64,000 bases of DNA from Oceanospirillum linum (GTDB lineage Bacteria > Pseudomonadota > Gammaproteobacteria > Pseudomonadales > Halomonadaceae), in contig NZ_MTSD02000001.1 of assembly GCF_001995095.2 (NCBI RefSeq), positions 124,001 through 188,000 on the forward strand. Direction: 5' to 3'. Of this stretch, positions 19,642 to 28,955 are shown one piece after another; the stretch's first letter is position 1, and the number at the start of each line of letters is the position of its first letter. The position numbers and the translations under genes are program-made. The notes under the pieces were generated by a model. That model did not search any database. It was not told the origin of the DNA and worked only from the letters and a program-made list of their open reading frames with translations.

Positions 19642-21291
19642 ATGCAAACAAAGAGTCACGAAACCAATCTCTCAATCCTGGATACATTGAACGAGATAGG
19701 TATTGCGCTCTCGGCCGAAAAAGATATGGATAGTTTGCTCGAGCGCATCCTTATCAATGCAAAGATGCTGACGGGTGCTGATGGTGGAACACTGTATCTG
19801 TACAACAATCAGCTTAAAGCGCTGGAGTTCTGCATCGTCCGGACAGACTCGCTGGGAATAAAGCTTGGCGGGAAGACGGGTGCGCCTATCAGTGATAACT
19901 TCCGGCCACTACCTCTTTATCTTGACGATGGCACTGCCAACGAACAGATGATTGCTGCTTATGCTGCACTGCATAAAGAGATTATCAATATCGAAGACGC
20001 CTATACGGTGACGCACTTTGATTTCAGCGGCACCCGAAAATTCGATGAAAGCACCGGCTACCGATCAAAATCTTTCCTGACCATCCCGATGACCAACCAT
20101 GAGAACGACATCATGGCGGTTCTTCAACTGCTCAATAAAGTTGACGAAAAGAGCGGTGACGTTATCCCCTTCTCACTACAGGACCAGAAGCTGGCAGAAT
20201 CCCTCGCTTCTCAGGCCGCCGTGGCGCTGACCAATAAGGGCCTGATTGATGAGATGCAGAATCTTTTTGATGCCTTTATCAAACTGATTGCAACCGCAAT
20301 TGATGAAAAGTCTCCGCACACCGGCAACCATTGCCGCCGGGTTCCTGAAGCCACCATGATGATTGCTGAGGCCGCCCACAGAAGTGGTGATACATATTTC
20401 AGCAACTTTACCATGGATGCTTCCGACCGCTATGAGCTCAAAGTTGCCTCATGGCTGCACGATTGCGGAAAGATCACAACACCAGTACACGTTGTTGAAA
20501 AGGCAACAAAACTGGAAACCATTCATGATCGTATAGAGCTTGTAGCAGCAAGATTCGAGATTCTGCGTCGCGACCATGAAATTGCCATGCTGAAACAACG
20601 CATCACTGCATTGGAAAAAGGAGACACCGATCACACTTCCATCATCAACAATTATGAGACTCTAGCTAAGTCTCTTGCGGAAGACCTGAGTTATGTTAAA
20701 AAATGTAACACAGGCGGTGAATTCATGACCGATGATCAGATCAGTCACATTGACAACCTGTCCCAGATTAGCTGGACAGACATGGAAGGCACCCCAAAAC
20801 AACTGATCACAGACAATGAGCGCTACAACCTGACCATCCGCAGGGGAACCATAACGGCTGAAGAGCGGGAAACCATAAACAATCATATGTCCCTGACCAT
20901 TCGCATGCTGGAGCAGCTGCCATTTCCGAAGCATCTGAAAAATGTTCCGGAGTATGCAGGTGGGCATCATGAGCGCATGGACGGTAAAGGCTACCCCAGG
21001 GGGCTGACCCGCAACCAGATGTCTATTCCGGCAAGAATCATGGCTGTTGCTGATGTTTTTGAAGCCTTAACATCTTCCGACCGACCATATAAAAAAGCGA
21101 TGCCGCTGTCCCAGACTCTGAATATCATGGGCCGCATGGTTGAGGACAACCACCTTGATCCGGATATTTTCCGATTATTTGTGGAATCAGAAGTCTATCT
21201 GAAATATGCAGAGAAATTTCTGAAAACTGACCAGATAGATGAGATCGATGTGACCAAGCTGCCAGGGATCACAACTGACACATCGCTCTGA
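19642..21291 (+). CDS. GAF / HD-GYP domain protein, probable cyclic-di-GMP phosphodiesterase
   Basis: A 549-residue signalling protein from the ATG at 19642 (SD AAGGCGA). The N-terminal GAF domain covers about 15-195 (LLERILINAKMLTGADGGTL to ALTNKGLIDEM). The HD-GYP domain follows: H in TGNHCRRVPEA, HDCGK at about 273-277, then HHERMDGKGYPRG at 442-454 and RIMAVADVFEALTSSDRPYK. Such enzymes hydrolyse c-di-GMP. Between the HD and GYP halves sits an unusual insertion of about 110 residues (about 285-400) with coiled-coil character (RRDHEIAMLKQRITALEKG). The next gene, 31 bases on, is another phosphodiesterase-like protein and is probably in the same operon. Confidence 0.88.
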   Translation: MQTKSHETNLSILDTLNEIGIALSAEKDMDSLLERILINAKMLTGADGGTLYLYNNQLKALEFCIVRTDSLGIKLGGKTGAPISDNFRPLPLYLDDGTANEQMIAAYAALHKEIINIEDAYTVTHFDFSGTRKFDESTGYRSKSFLTIPMTNHENDIMAVLQLLNKVDEKSGDVIPFSLQDQKLAESLASQAAVALTNKGLIDEMQNLFDAFIKLIATAIDEKSPHTGNHCRRVPEATMMIAEAAHRSGDTYFSNFTMDASDRYELKVASWLHDCGKITTPVHVVEKATKLETIHDRIELVAARFEILRRDHEIAMLKQRITALEKGDTDHTSIINNYETLAKSLAEDLSYVKKCNTGGEFMTDDQISHIDNLSQISWTDMEGTPKQLITDNERYNLTIRRGTITAEERETINNHMSLTIRMLEQLPFPKHLKNVPEYAGGHHERMDGKGYPRGLTRNQMSIPARIMAVADVFEALTSSDRPYKKAMPLSQTLNIMGRMVEDNHLDPDIFRLFVESEVYLKYAEKFLKTDQIDEIDVTKLPGITTDTSL

Positions 21292-21322
21292 CAATAATTA
21301 GCAAGTTAAGGATAAGTACGAG

Positions 21323-22090
21323 ATGTGGATTTCAATTTTAGGCTGCAGCGGTGGCATAGGCCCCGGCAACCGAACAACATCAATTCTGATTGATGACGAT
21401 ATCCTTTTAGATGCGGGTAGCGGTGTTGGTGACCTGGAACTTCAGCAAATGTCCAAAATCCGTCACATCTTTATCTCCCACTCTCACCTGGACCACATTG
21501 CGTTCCTTCCATTTCTGGTGGATAGCATTTTCAGCCAGATTAAGACCCCTATTCAGGTCTACGGCTTACCTGAAACGATAAAAGCACTCAAGGACCATAT
21601 TTTTAACTGGACGATCTGGCCTGACTTTTCAGAGCTCCCCAGTAAAGAAAAACCGGTAATGCAGTTCAATGAAATGCTTCCCCATACCAGCATCCAGATT
21701 GGCGAGCGGAAAATCACATCCATTCCCGTTGAGCATGTTGTTCCGGGGGTTGGCTTTTGCGTACAGAACGAAGAGGGTAAGAACTTTGCGTTCAGCGGAG
21801 ACACGGCAACCAATGACAGCCTTTGGCAAGCCCTGAATAAGCTATCATCTCTTGATGCGCTCATGATTGAGTCCGGCTACCCAGATAGCATGGAAGACCT
21901 TAGCAAGCTGGCTCTGCACTACACCCCGGCCAGGCTGGCGGACGACCTGAAGAAACTTAAGCACACCCCTCATTTATTGATCTCACACCTGAAACCCGGT
22001 CTTGAAACTGAAATCGCAGAAGGCCTTCATAATCATCTGAAAGAGTATGATGTCACCTGCATTAAAAGCGGCGACAGTATTCAGCTCTGA
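21323..22090 (+). CDS. Metallo-beta-lactamase-fold protein, cyclic-nucleotide phosphodiesterase-like
   Basis: A 255-residue cytosolic MBL-fold enzyme. The metal-binding motif HSHLDH lies at residues 53-58; further ligands are in IPVEHVVPG, FAFSGDTATND and LISHLKPG near the C-terminus. The overall pattern (start MWISILGCSGGIGPGNRTTS) is that of class II 3',5'-cyclic-nucleotide phosphodiesterases and related hydrolases. It lies 31 bases after the HD-GYP gene in the same direction and is closed by a strong terminator, so the two form a small operon. The substrate is not known; cAMP is a possibility, not a finding. Confidence 0.8.
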   Translation: MWISILGCSGGIGPGNRTTSILIDDDILLDAGSGVGDLELQQMSKIRHIFISHSHLDHIAFLPFLVDSIFSQIKTPIQVYGLPETIKALKDHIFNWTIWPDFSELPSKEKPVMQFNEMLPHTSIQIGERKITSIPVEHVVPGVGFCVQNEEGKNFAFSGDTATNDSLWQALNKLSSLDALMIESGYPDSMEDLSKLALHYTPARLADDLKKLKHTPHLLISHLKPGLETEIAEGLHNHLKEYDVTCIKSGDSIQL

Positions 22091-22120
22091 CCAGGCCACA
22101 TACCGATAGAAAGAATAGAT

Positions 22121-22157
22121 AAAAAAACGGTTTCAGACCCAGCTGAAACCGTTTTTT
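22121..22157. terminator. Bidirectional terminator
   Basis: A perfect stem AAAAAACGGTTTCAG / CTGAAACCGTTTTTT with loop ACCCAG. It lies between the rightward MBL gene and the leftward AI-2E-family gene and has T-runs for both. Confidence 0.9.
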
Positions 22158-22184
22158 GCCTTTTTCTTCTCTGCAAGCAAGCGA

Positions 22185-23288
22185 TTATTGATCGGTATCC
22201 ATCGATTCATCACTCTCCGGGCGCCCGGAAAGATACGCCGTATTCGGCTCATCATTGTCTTTATAGTAGTCGTGTAAATGACGCAACAGTACCATCACAA
22301 CCGCAGCCACAGGCAAAGCGATCAGAACACCAACAAAACCAGCTAATTGACCACCTGCCATAATGGCAAAAATCACAGTCACAGGATGCAAGCCAATTTT
22401 ATCGCCCACTAACAAAGGTGTCAGCGCAAAACTCTCCAGTAGTTGACCCACACCGAAAACAAGCGCAATCCATACCAGTGGCAGCCAGTCACCAAACTGA
22501 AACCAACCTGCTAACAGGCCTGCGCCTATACCAATAATAGCTCCAAGGTAAGGGACAATACTGGCAAGCCCGGCAACAAGACCAACCAGAAGCGCCAATT
22601 TAAGCCCCACCAACCACAAGCCTGTCGCATAGATAACACTCAGACACAGCATCACCAGAAGCTGCCCTTTGATAAAAGACCCCAGAACCTCATCACACTC
22701 CAGTGCCAAAGCCTCCGTTTTAGCCTGATAGCGTCGAGGAAAAAGACTGAGCACTTTAAGCTTCAGACGATCCCAGTCCAGCAGAAGATAAAAAGTTACC
22801 ACAGGTATCAGACCGATATTAATCACGGCACCAATCAGCGCCATACCTGACTGCCCTACTTCTTTAATAATAGCCCCAGCCAGCGACCCCGCCTGACTTA
22901 AATGCCCAGTAATCGCTTTTTGAATAGCATCCAACTCAAAGGCATTCTCCTCAACACCAGTATATTGTTCCAGCAGGGGCATCGCCGTTGATTTAAGCCA
23001 ATGTACGGCGACTGGAATAAACTCCTGAATCAGTGACAACTGTTTACCCAGAAGTGGAATCAGAAACAGTAAAAACAATACAAACATAAACGAAAGCGAT
23101 AGAAACACGAGGACAACTGAGATGCGACGGGTCAAACCCCGCTCTTCCAACCAGTCAGCGAAGGGGTCACCCATATAGGCCAGCAACATACCGGTCAAAA
23201 ACGGCATCAGAATAGGCTGGAGCAGATATAAAAGAACAAACGCTGCAATCAAAGCAACTACAATGATGCGCTGCTGTACACTTCCCAT
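22185..23288 (-). CDS. AI-2E-family (PerM-like) membrane transporter
   Basis: A 367-residue polytopic inner-membrane protein. Hydrophobic helices lie near 8-50, 60-85, 150-180 and in a run from about 205 to 335, about eight in all, with the DUF20/AI-2E exporter signatures LLDWDRLK and YLGAIIGIGAGLLAG, and GVLIALPVAA near the end. Members include TqsA and Na+/H+ antiporters, so the substrate is open. The ATG at 23288 has AAGGAG six bases upstream; an in-frame start eight codons earlier overlaps the SD and is rejected. It follows the DUF2066 gene on the same strand. Confidence 0.88.
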   Translation of the reverse strand: MGSVQQRIIVVALIAAFVLLYLLQPILMPFLTGMLLAYMGDPFADWLEERGLTRRISVVLVFLSLSFMFVLFLLFLIPLLGKQLSLIQEFIPVAVHWLKSTAMPLLEQYTGVEENAFELDAIQKAITGHLSQAGSLAGAIIKEVGQSGMALIGAVINIGLIPVVTFYLLLDWDRLKLKVLSLFPRRYQAKTEALALECDEVLGSFIKGQLLVMLCLSVIYATGLWLVGLKLALLVGLVAGLASIVPYLGAIIGIGAGLLAGWFQFGDWLPLVWIALVFGVGQLLESFALTPLLVGDKIGLHPVTVIFAIMAGGQLAGFVGVLIALPVAAVVMVLLRHLHDYYKDNDEPNTAYLSGRPESDESMDTDQ

Positions 23289-23399
23289 CACATTCTCCTT
23301 AAGATTACTCAAAATCGAAAAAAGGCCGATGTATTACATCAGCCTTATCATGTCACAGCCCGAAGCAGGCCTGTCCTATTTTTCAACAGATGCAGGGTG

Positions 23400-24452
23400 T
23401 CAAGGTCGCCAGAAGAAGCTCTGCTCCACTCCCTCAAACCCCGAGTGATCAGGCTCCAGGTAAGAGTCTAATGCCAGAACAGATAAAAACTGACTAACAG
23501 CCCCCTTCAGAGCTACCCGGTAGGCGACACTTGTTTCATCAACACGGGCAACTTCCACCCGTCCCACCACCTGCAAGCTATTTAGGTAGTGATTCAACTT
23601 TGCATAATCAGCGACAGACTTAAGCCCGACAACCTTAAACGCATAATCCCCGGAGCTGGCACCGCTGACAATAACCGCATATTTCTCAGCCAGAACTTCA
23701 GCCAGTGCATCTGCAGATTTAGCAAACAACTCCCTTACCTGGTCGGCCTGCAGCCTGATAACCTGACGCTGACTGCCGACCTGCAACTGCCAATGGGCAT
23801 TCCAACCGGAAGATGAGCGATAAAAACGACCACTATAAACCGCATCGGGTGCATAACGCACTGAAGCAGCACTGATACGATCACTGAACTGCCCCCAAAT
23901 ATCACTCACACTGACCAGGCGCTCATCCTCCAGATCCAGCAACGGCAGGACCAGAGGAACACCTCTTCGCTTAGCCTCAGCCTCAAACACCTCAGCTAAC
24001 AGAGGATTATTTTCACTATTAACAATAAAGCGGCCATTAGGACCCTGAATCGCCAGCCAGGTCAGCACACTTGGGCGATTCCCCCCCCATACAGATAGCT
24101 GCGCATTACTCAGAGCCTTAATCAGGGATGGGCCATCAAACTGCATATTCAAGCGATAAGGCTGCTGTTTTGACTGGGCGTTTACCTTATAAGAAAACTG
24201 TGCAAGATAGCTTTCAGCCTGCTGCAACAACGCCTGCACCGACTTATGCTGTAGCGTCTCCCTATGGCCTGACACCCGAACCAACACTTCTTCCAATCCG
24301 TCCTTTACAGCAGCAGATCGCTGCTCAGCAGACTGGTCTGGCACAAGGCGTTCACTTTTAAACAGCCCGTCAACCTGGACAGCCATTGCCGGAAGCGAGA
24401 CAAAAACTCCCAACCACACAGCCACCAAGCTGCGAATTAAACCCTTAAACAT
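23400..24452 (-). CDS. Secreted DUF2066-family protein
   Basis: A 350-residue protein with a signal peptide (1-24, ending PAMA-VQVD). It shows the DUF2066 pattern AVKDGLEEVLVRVSGHRET and later NRPSVLTWLAIQG and SVRYAPDAVYSGRFYR. These periplasmic proteins are commonly encoded divergently from purM in Pseudomonas and relatives, exactly as here; their function is unknown. It lies upstream of the AI-2E-family gene on the same strand, 111 bases apart, and may be co-transcribed with it. Confidence 0.85.
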   Translation of the reverse strand: MFKGLIRSLVAVWLGVFVSLPAMAVQVDGLFKSERLVPDQSAEQRSAAVKDGLEEVLVRVSGHRETLQHKSVQALLQQAESYLAQFSYKVNAQSKQQPYRLNMQFDGPSLIKALSNAQLSVWGGNRPSVLTWLAIQGPNGRFIVNSENNPLLAEVFEAEAKRRGVPLVLPLLDLEDERLVSVSDIWGQFSDRISAASVRYAPDAVYSGRFYRSSSGWNAHWQLQVGSQRQVIRLQADQVRELFAKSADALAEVLAEKYAVIVSGASSGDYAFKVVGLKSVADYAKLNHYLNSLQVVGRVEVARVDETSVAYRVALKGAVSQFLSVLALDSYLEPDHSGFEGVEQSFFWRP

Positions 24453-24613
24453 GTCAACCTCATTACCTTGGCATTACCGATTGAGCACATTCTACCTGAT
24501 GCGCTTAACCAGCACAGCCCGCAGCAATAAAAGAATCAGCCTGTATACGATCCTGCAAATGAATAACAGAAACAACCTTATGCAAAAGGGGTGAAATATG
24601 ATCACCTAAAAGC

Positions 24614-24663
24614 GGTAACTCGCCACCAAAGCGAGTGACCCCTGCGATGAGGTAGGGTACAAT
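24614..24663 (+). promoter_or_regulatory. purM promoter with an overlapping inverted repeat
   Basis: -10 TACAAT (24658-24663) and a weak -35 GTGACC (24635-24640) are 17 bases apart. An inverted repeat, GGTAACTCGC (24614-24623) with GCGAGTGACC (24631-24640), one mismatch and a 7-base loop, covers the -35 element. This is a plausible operator. It does not look like the PurR box, so the regulator is unknown. Confidence 0.5.
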
Positions 24664-24703
24664 CCCGCGCTGATTATCCTATTGCGATTCCACAGGATCC
24701 CTC

Positions 24704-25759
24704 ATGAGCACCGACACGCAAAAATCGATTAGTTACAAAGACGCGGGCGTTGATATCGACGCCGGCAACGCACTGGTTGAGCGCATTAAAGGCACAGCCA
24801 AAAAAACCCGCCGCCCGGAAGTTCTGGGGGGCCTTGGTGGCTTTGGCGCACTGTGCGAACTGCCCACCCGTTACCGCGAGCCGGTTCTGGTATCCGGCAC
24901 TGATGGCGTAGGCACCAAACTGCGCCTGGCGATGGATCTGAAAAAACACGACACCATCGGTATCGATCTGGTGGCTATGTGTGTAAACGATCTGATTGTG
25001 TGTGGTGCGGAACCTCTGTTTTTCCTGGACTACTACGCCACCGGCAAATTGAATGTTGATATCGCAGCAGACGTAGTACACGGCATCGGCGAAGGCTGCC
25101 TGCAGTCCAACGCAGCCCTGGTAGGCGGTGAAACGGCTGAAATGCCGGGCATATATGAAGGCGAAGATTACGATCTCGCAGGCTTCTGTGTCGGTGTTGC
25201 TGAAAAGAGCGAAGTGATTGACGGCTCGAATGTAAAAACAGGTCAGGCACTGATCGGTCTGGCATCCAGCGGCCCGCACTCCAATGGCTACTCTCTGATC
25301 CGAAAAATCATCGAAGTAACCCATGCCGACCTGAACGAAATTGTCGACGGTCAACCTCTGGCAGATGCACTGATGGCACCAACACGCATCTACGTTAAAC
25401 CGGTTCTGAAACTTATCTCTGAACTACCGGTTCACGCCATCTCCCACATCACAGGTGGCGGCCTGCAGGAAAACCTGCCTCGTGTACTGCCTGAAAATGC
25501 AAAAGCCGTTGTTGACCTGAACAGCTGGCAACGCCCTGAGGTCTTTAACTGGTTACAGCGCGGTGGCAATGTAGACGAATATGAGATGTATCGTACCCTG
25601 AACTGTGGCGTAGGCATGATCATTGTGGTTGATCAGGACAAAGCTCAGCAAGCGATAGACCTGTTAAATGCTGAAGGCGAACAAGCATGGCAGATAGGTC
25701 ATATTGCTGAAGCATCTGCCGACGAAGAACAGGTAGAACTGCAGGGCCTGAACAAGTAA
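24704..25759 (+). CDS. purM: Phosphoribosylformylglycinamidine cyclo-ligase (AIR synthetase)
   Basis: A 351-residue enzyme of de novo purine synthesis that closes the imidazole ring of AIR using ATP. Signatures are [20 protein letters not shown] at the start, [36 protein letters not shown] and [14 protein letters not shown]-like [15 protein letters not shown]. The length matches E. coli PurM (345). Its last base is the first base of the purN start codon (TAATG), so translation is coupled. The promoter and an inverted repeat lie upstream. Confidence 0.97.
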   Translation: MSTDTQKSISYKDAGVDIDAGNALVERIKGTAKKTRRPEVLGGLGGFGALCELPTRYREPVLVSGTDGVGTKLRLAMDLKKHDTIGIDLVAMCVNDLIVCGAEPLFFLDYYATGKLNVDIAADVVHGIGEGCLQSNAALVGGETAEMPGIYEGEDYDLAGFCVGVAEKSEVIDGSNVKTGQALIGLASSGPHSNGYSLIRKIIEVTHADLNEIVDGQPLADALMAPTRIYVKPVLKLISELPVHAISHITGGGLQENLPRVLPENAKAVVDLNSWQRPEVFNWLQRGGNVDEYEMYRTLNCGVGMIIVVDQDKAQQAIDLLNAEGEQAWQIGHIAEASADEEQVELQGLNK

Positions 25760-26418
25760 TGTCCGGTTCAATCGTTATTCTGATCTCAGGTAGTGGCAGT
25801 AATATGCAGGCGATTATTGATACCGTTGATGCCGGAGAGATCTCCGGCCATATCAGTGCCGTCATCAGCAATCGCCCCGATGCTTTCGGACTTGAGCGTG
25901 CTCAGGCAGCGGGCATTCATACCGAAGTACTGGATCATACCGAGTTCAAAAGTCGTGAAATTTTCGATCTTAATCTGATCCGTAAAATTGACGACTTTGA
26001 ACCTGATCTGGTAATTCTGGCAGGCTTCATGCGCATCCTAACACCTGACTTTGTCCGCCGGTATAGCGGCAGGATGATCAACATTCATCCGTCTCTATTG
26101 CCTAAATATCAGGGGTTGCACACACACAAGCGAGCCATTGAAGCCGGTGATAAAGAGCATGGCGCCAGCGTGCACTTTGTGACAGAAGAGCTGGATGGAG
26201 GCCCTGTCTTTATTCAGGCATCGGTACCGGTGAAAGAGAGCGACACACCGGAAGCACTGGCTAAACGGGTGCTGACCCAGGAACATAAAATCTTCCCGAT
26301 CGCAGTGAAGTGGTTTATGGAAGGTCGTGTTCAACTGGAAAACGGTATTCCTCATATGGACGGTGTATCCCTGGAAGGCAGGGTTCCCCGTCTGCACGCA
26401 GAGCCCTCCGAAGAGTAA
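25759..26418 (+). CDS. purN: Phosphoribosylglycinamide formyltransferase
   Basis: A 219-residue GAR transformylase, which uses 10-formyl-tetrahydrofolate in the third step of purine synthesis. It shows the N-terminal LISGSGSNMQAI, the catalytic region MINIHPSLLPKYQGLHTHKR (Asn, His) and the Asp-containing GASVHFVTEELDGGPV. It is slightly longer than E. coli PurN (212). It overlaps purM by one base. Confidence 0.97.
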   Translation: MSGSIVILISGSGSNMQAIIDTVDAGEISGHISAVISNRPDAFGLERAQAAGIHTEVLDHTEFKSREIFDLNLIRKIDDFEPDLVILAGFMRILTPDFVRRYSGRMINIHPSLLPKYQGLHTHKRAIEAGDKEHGASVHFVTEELDGGPVFIQASVPVKESDTPEALAKRVLTQEHKIFPIAVKWFMEGRVQLENGIPHMDGVSLEGRVPRLHAEPSEE

Positions 26419-26461
26419 GCCCTGCCTTAATTGAGCACCTGATCCAAAAAGGAGGCGTGCA

Positions 26462-27187
26462 ATGCTGAAATGGACACTACTTTTAACCCTAGGGCTATTG
26501 GCAGTTCCCAGCTTCGCGCTTCCTCCTCTGACGCCTTATCAGGCTACATATAAAACCACCTATAAACTCGGTTTCAACATCGATGTTGAAGCTGAACGCA
26601 TTCTGTCTCAAAACAGCAACGGCGAATGGGTACTCGATTTTCGTGCTCAGAACTGGTTCGCACGCATTCAGCAAACCAGCACCTTCCTTCTCGACCCAGA
26701 TACTGAATTCAAACCTCTGCTTTATCGCCGCTATCAGCGTGTTTTCGGTAAGAGCAAGGAACAGCAGGTCATTTTCCACTGGGATCAGCACCGGGTGACC
26801 AACGATATCGACAACAAACCCTGGAAAATGGATATACCAGCAGGCACCCAGGATCTGCTAAGTTACCAGCTTAAACTTCGCTACAACTTACTGGAGAACC
26901 CAGAACAAAAACAGTTTCAGTATCCGGTGGCCGATGGCGGCAAAATAAAGTACTTCACCTTTCGGGTTGTTGGCGAAGAGATACTGCAAACACCGATGGG
27001 CAAGCTCAACACGATCAAACTGGAAAGCCTGCGACACTCAAAAATGGATGTTGAACATCTGGTCTGGCTGGCTAAAGACTGGGATAACCTGCTTATCAGA
27101 ATTGAGCCTGTACGCCGAAAGGATAAAGAAGAGCCCGTCATACTGGTGAAAGCCAGCCTTGCCGGCAAGAAAGTAAAAGGTTTTTGA
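26462..27187 (+). CDS. Secreted DUF3108-family protein
   Basis: A 241-residue protein with a signal peptide (1-20, LLAVPSFALPPL). The mature part is beta-rich and contains YQATYKTTYKLGFNIDVEAE and later GKLNTIKLESLRHSKMDVEH with WLAKDWDNLLIRIEPVRRK, typical of DUF3108. Such proteins commonly follow purMN in gammaproteobacteria; the function is unknown. AAAAGGAGGCGTGCA gives a strong SD for the ATG. It starts 43 bases after purN and is probably in the same operon. Confidence 0.85.
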   Translation: MLKWTLLLTLGLLAVPSFALPPLTPYQATYKTTYKLGFNIDVEAERILSQNSNGEWVLDFRAQNWFARIQQTSTFLLDPDTEFKPLLYRRYQRVFGKSKEQQVIFHWDQHRVTNDIDNKPWKMDIPAGTQDLLSYQLKLRYNLLENPEQKQFQYPVADGGKIKYFTFRVVGEEILQTPMGKLNTIKLESLRHSKMDVEHLVWLAKDWDNLLIRIEPVRRKDKEEPVILVKASLAGKKVKGF

Positions 27188-27320
27188 TCCACTTTTAATT
27201 TCCATGCCTAAGCTGACGCTTGACTATAATGATGACATCTTCTTATACGTCAAATAATAACAACTATACGGAAATGACCCAGTTCAAGACAGGGCTCCGG
27301 CCAGACACTGGAAGACACTG

Positions 27321-28073
27321 ATGACGATCCGGCACCTACTACATACTCTCTTACTGGCATTACTGATCAGTAGCGCCACTAAGGCCGCAGCACAAACACT
27401 CAGGATAGGTACAGACAACTGGCCGCCCTTTCGCCATATCAAAGAACACCAGGTAACCGGTATTGATAACGACCTCTGGCAGCAACTCAGTAAAAAGCTG
27501 AGTATTAAGATACAGTATGTCCACTGCCCCTGGAAACGCTGTCTTGACCTGATGAAAACCGGCGATATTGATGCCATGAGCGGACTCGCATGGCAACAGG
27601 AGCGGGGGGAGTACATTCATTACATCAAGCCAGCTTACTTTGGCTGCTCAACCCGCTTCTATGTCCGCCGTGGTGAAGAAAAGCGCCTGCAGAACCGTGA
27701 ACAACTAAACCATCTCAATATTGGCATGGTCAGGGGCTCCGCCTACTACACCGAGTTTGACCAAAACAACACACTACAGAAAACTCAGCTGACCCAGGAA
27801 AGCGTACTTTTACCGCTCTTAGCATCAGGCAGAATTGACAGCTATATAGGCACGGACTGCCAGGCAGACTTTGAGCTTGCCCGCAGCAGCTGGTATCAGC
27901 AACTGGTCAAAGCCCCCTTTAACCCAGAGAGCAATACCCCTCTGTATATTGGCTTATCCAAAAAAAGCGACTGGAATAAAAACAGTCAGAGCTTCTCTGA
28001 AGCTATACAGCAGGTTCTCGCAAACGGTTTCAGGGATGCCATGCAGCAGAAGTATTACCAGAGCTCAGAATAA
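27321..28073 (+). CDS. Periplasmic solute-binding protein, family 3
   Basis: A 250-residue protein with a signal peptide (1-24, LLALLISSATKAAAQ). It shows the bacterial family 3 binding-protein pattern LRIGTDNWPPFRHIKEHQV, GIDNDLWQQLSKKL and DLMKTGDIDAMSGLAWQQER. Amino acids are the usual ligands of this family, but no transport genes are beside it. Isolated members can also feed sensor proteins or be orphans. Cysteines at VHCPWKRC and GCSTRF could form disulfides. It lies 133 bases after the DUF3108 gene. Confidence 0.82.
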   Translation: MTIRHLLHTLLLALLISSATKAAAQTLRIGTDNWPPFRHIKEHQVTGIDNDLWQQLSKKLSIKIQYVHCPWKRCLDLMKTGDIDAMSGLAWQQERGEYIHYIKPAYFGCSTRFYVRRGEEKRLQNREQLNHLNIGMVRGSAYYTEFDQNNTLQKTQLTQESVLLPLLASGRIDSYIGTDCQADFELARSSWYQQLVKAPFNPESNTPLYIGLSKKSDWNKNSQSFSEAIQQVLANGFRDAMQQKYYQSSE

Positions 28074-28131
28074 AACCCGGTGAGCGCTATAAACCTCCGC
28101 TGGAACAACAGATAAACCTCAAAAAAGAGCC

Positions 28132-28160
28132 AAAAAAAAAGCACCCAATCCGGATGCTTT
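28132..28160 (-). terminator. Terminator after dcd
   Basis: Minus-strand stem AAAGCATCC / GGGTGCTTT (one G-T), then nine T residues. It is 20 bases beyond the dcd stop. Confidence 0.85.
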
Positions 28161-28180
28161 CATATCGTGCAAAAATGCCA

Positions 28181-28747
28181 TCAGGTCTTTGGCAGTGTAA
28201 CCCCTGTTTGCCCCTGATACTTGCCTCCACGGTCCTTATATGAAGTCTCACAAACCTCATCAGACTCAAAAAACAGCATCTGAGCAACGCCTTCATTAGC
28301 ATAGATCTTTGCAGGAAGATTCGTCGTATTGGAAAACTCCAGCGTCACATGCCCCTCCCACTCAGGTTCAAGCGGCGTCACATTTACAATAATGCCGCAG
28401 CGGGCATAGGTTGACTTGCCCAGACAAACCGTTAGTACATTCCGGGGAATCCGAAAATACTCAACCGTCCGCGCTAACGCGAAGGAGTTCGGTGGAATAA
28501 TACATACATCACTTTTGATATCGACAAAGCTGTTCTCATCGAAATTTTTCGGGTCAACCGTTGCCGAGTGGATATTCGTAAACACCTTAAACTCATTAGC
28601 ACAACGGACATCATAACCATAGCTGGATGTACCGAAGGAGATCACACGCTGACCATCAACGTAACGTACCTGCTCAGACTCAAACGGCTCAATCATAGCG
28701 TCAGACTCCGCCATGCGGCGAATCCACTTATCAGACTTAATGGCCAT
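28181..28747 (-). CDS. dcd: dCTP deaminase
   Basis: A 188-residue enzyme converting dCTP to dUTP for thymidylate synthesis. Signatures are [20 protein letters not shown] at the start, [16 protein letters not shown], the active-site Glu in [20 protein letters not shown], and [25 protein letters not shown] at the end. The ATG at 28747 is chosen because the family begins there; an upstream in-frame start adds 23 unrelated residues. It is leftward, upstream of a strong terminator. Together with mrp and metG it forms a Pseudomonas-like neighbourhood. Confidence 0.96.
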   Translation of the reverse strand: MAIKSDKWIRRMAESDAMIEPFESEQVRYVDGQRVISFGTSSYGYDVRCANEFKVFTNIHSATVDPKNFDENSFVDIKSDVCIIPPNSFALARTVEYFRIPRNVLTVCLGKSTYARCGIIVNVTPLEPEWEGHVTLEFSNTTNLPAKIYANEGVAQMLFFESDEVCETSYKDRGGKYQGQTGVTLPKT

Positions 28748-28955
28748 AAATTTCCTACGTGTTAGATTTAAAAAAGCAATTAAATGATACAGGGTTGATT
28801 CGCAATGCAAAAGCACCGTTTATCAGACAACCTATATCAGGATAATAATCTGTACTCTAGCGGTCAGAGCACACAGAGTGCAAACTGCCGTAGCCCAGCA
28901 GAAAGAAAAAGTCCGGTTTAAATACCCACGTTCAATGCGACACCAAGGATCTGCC

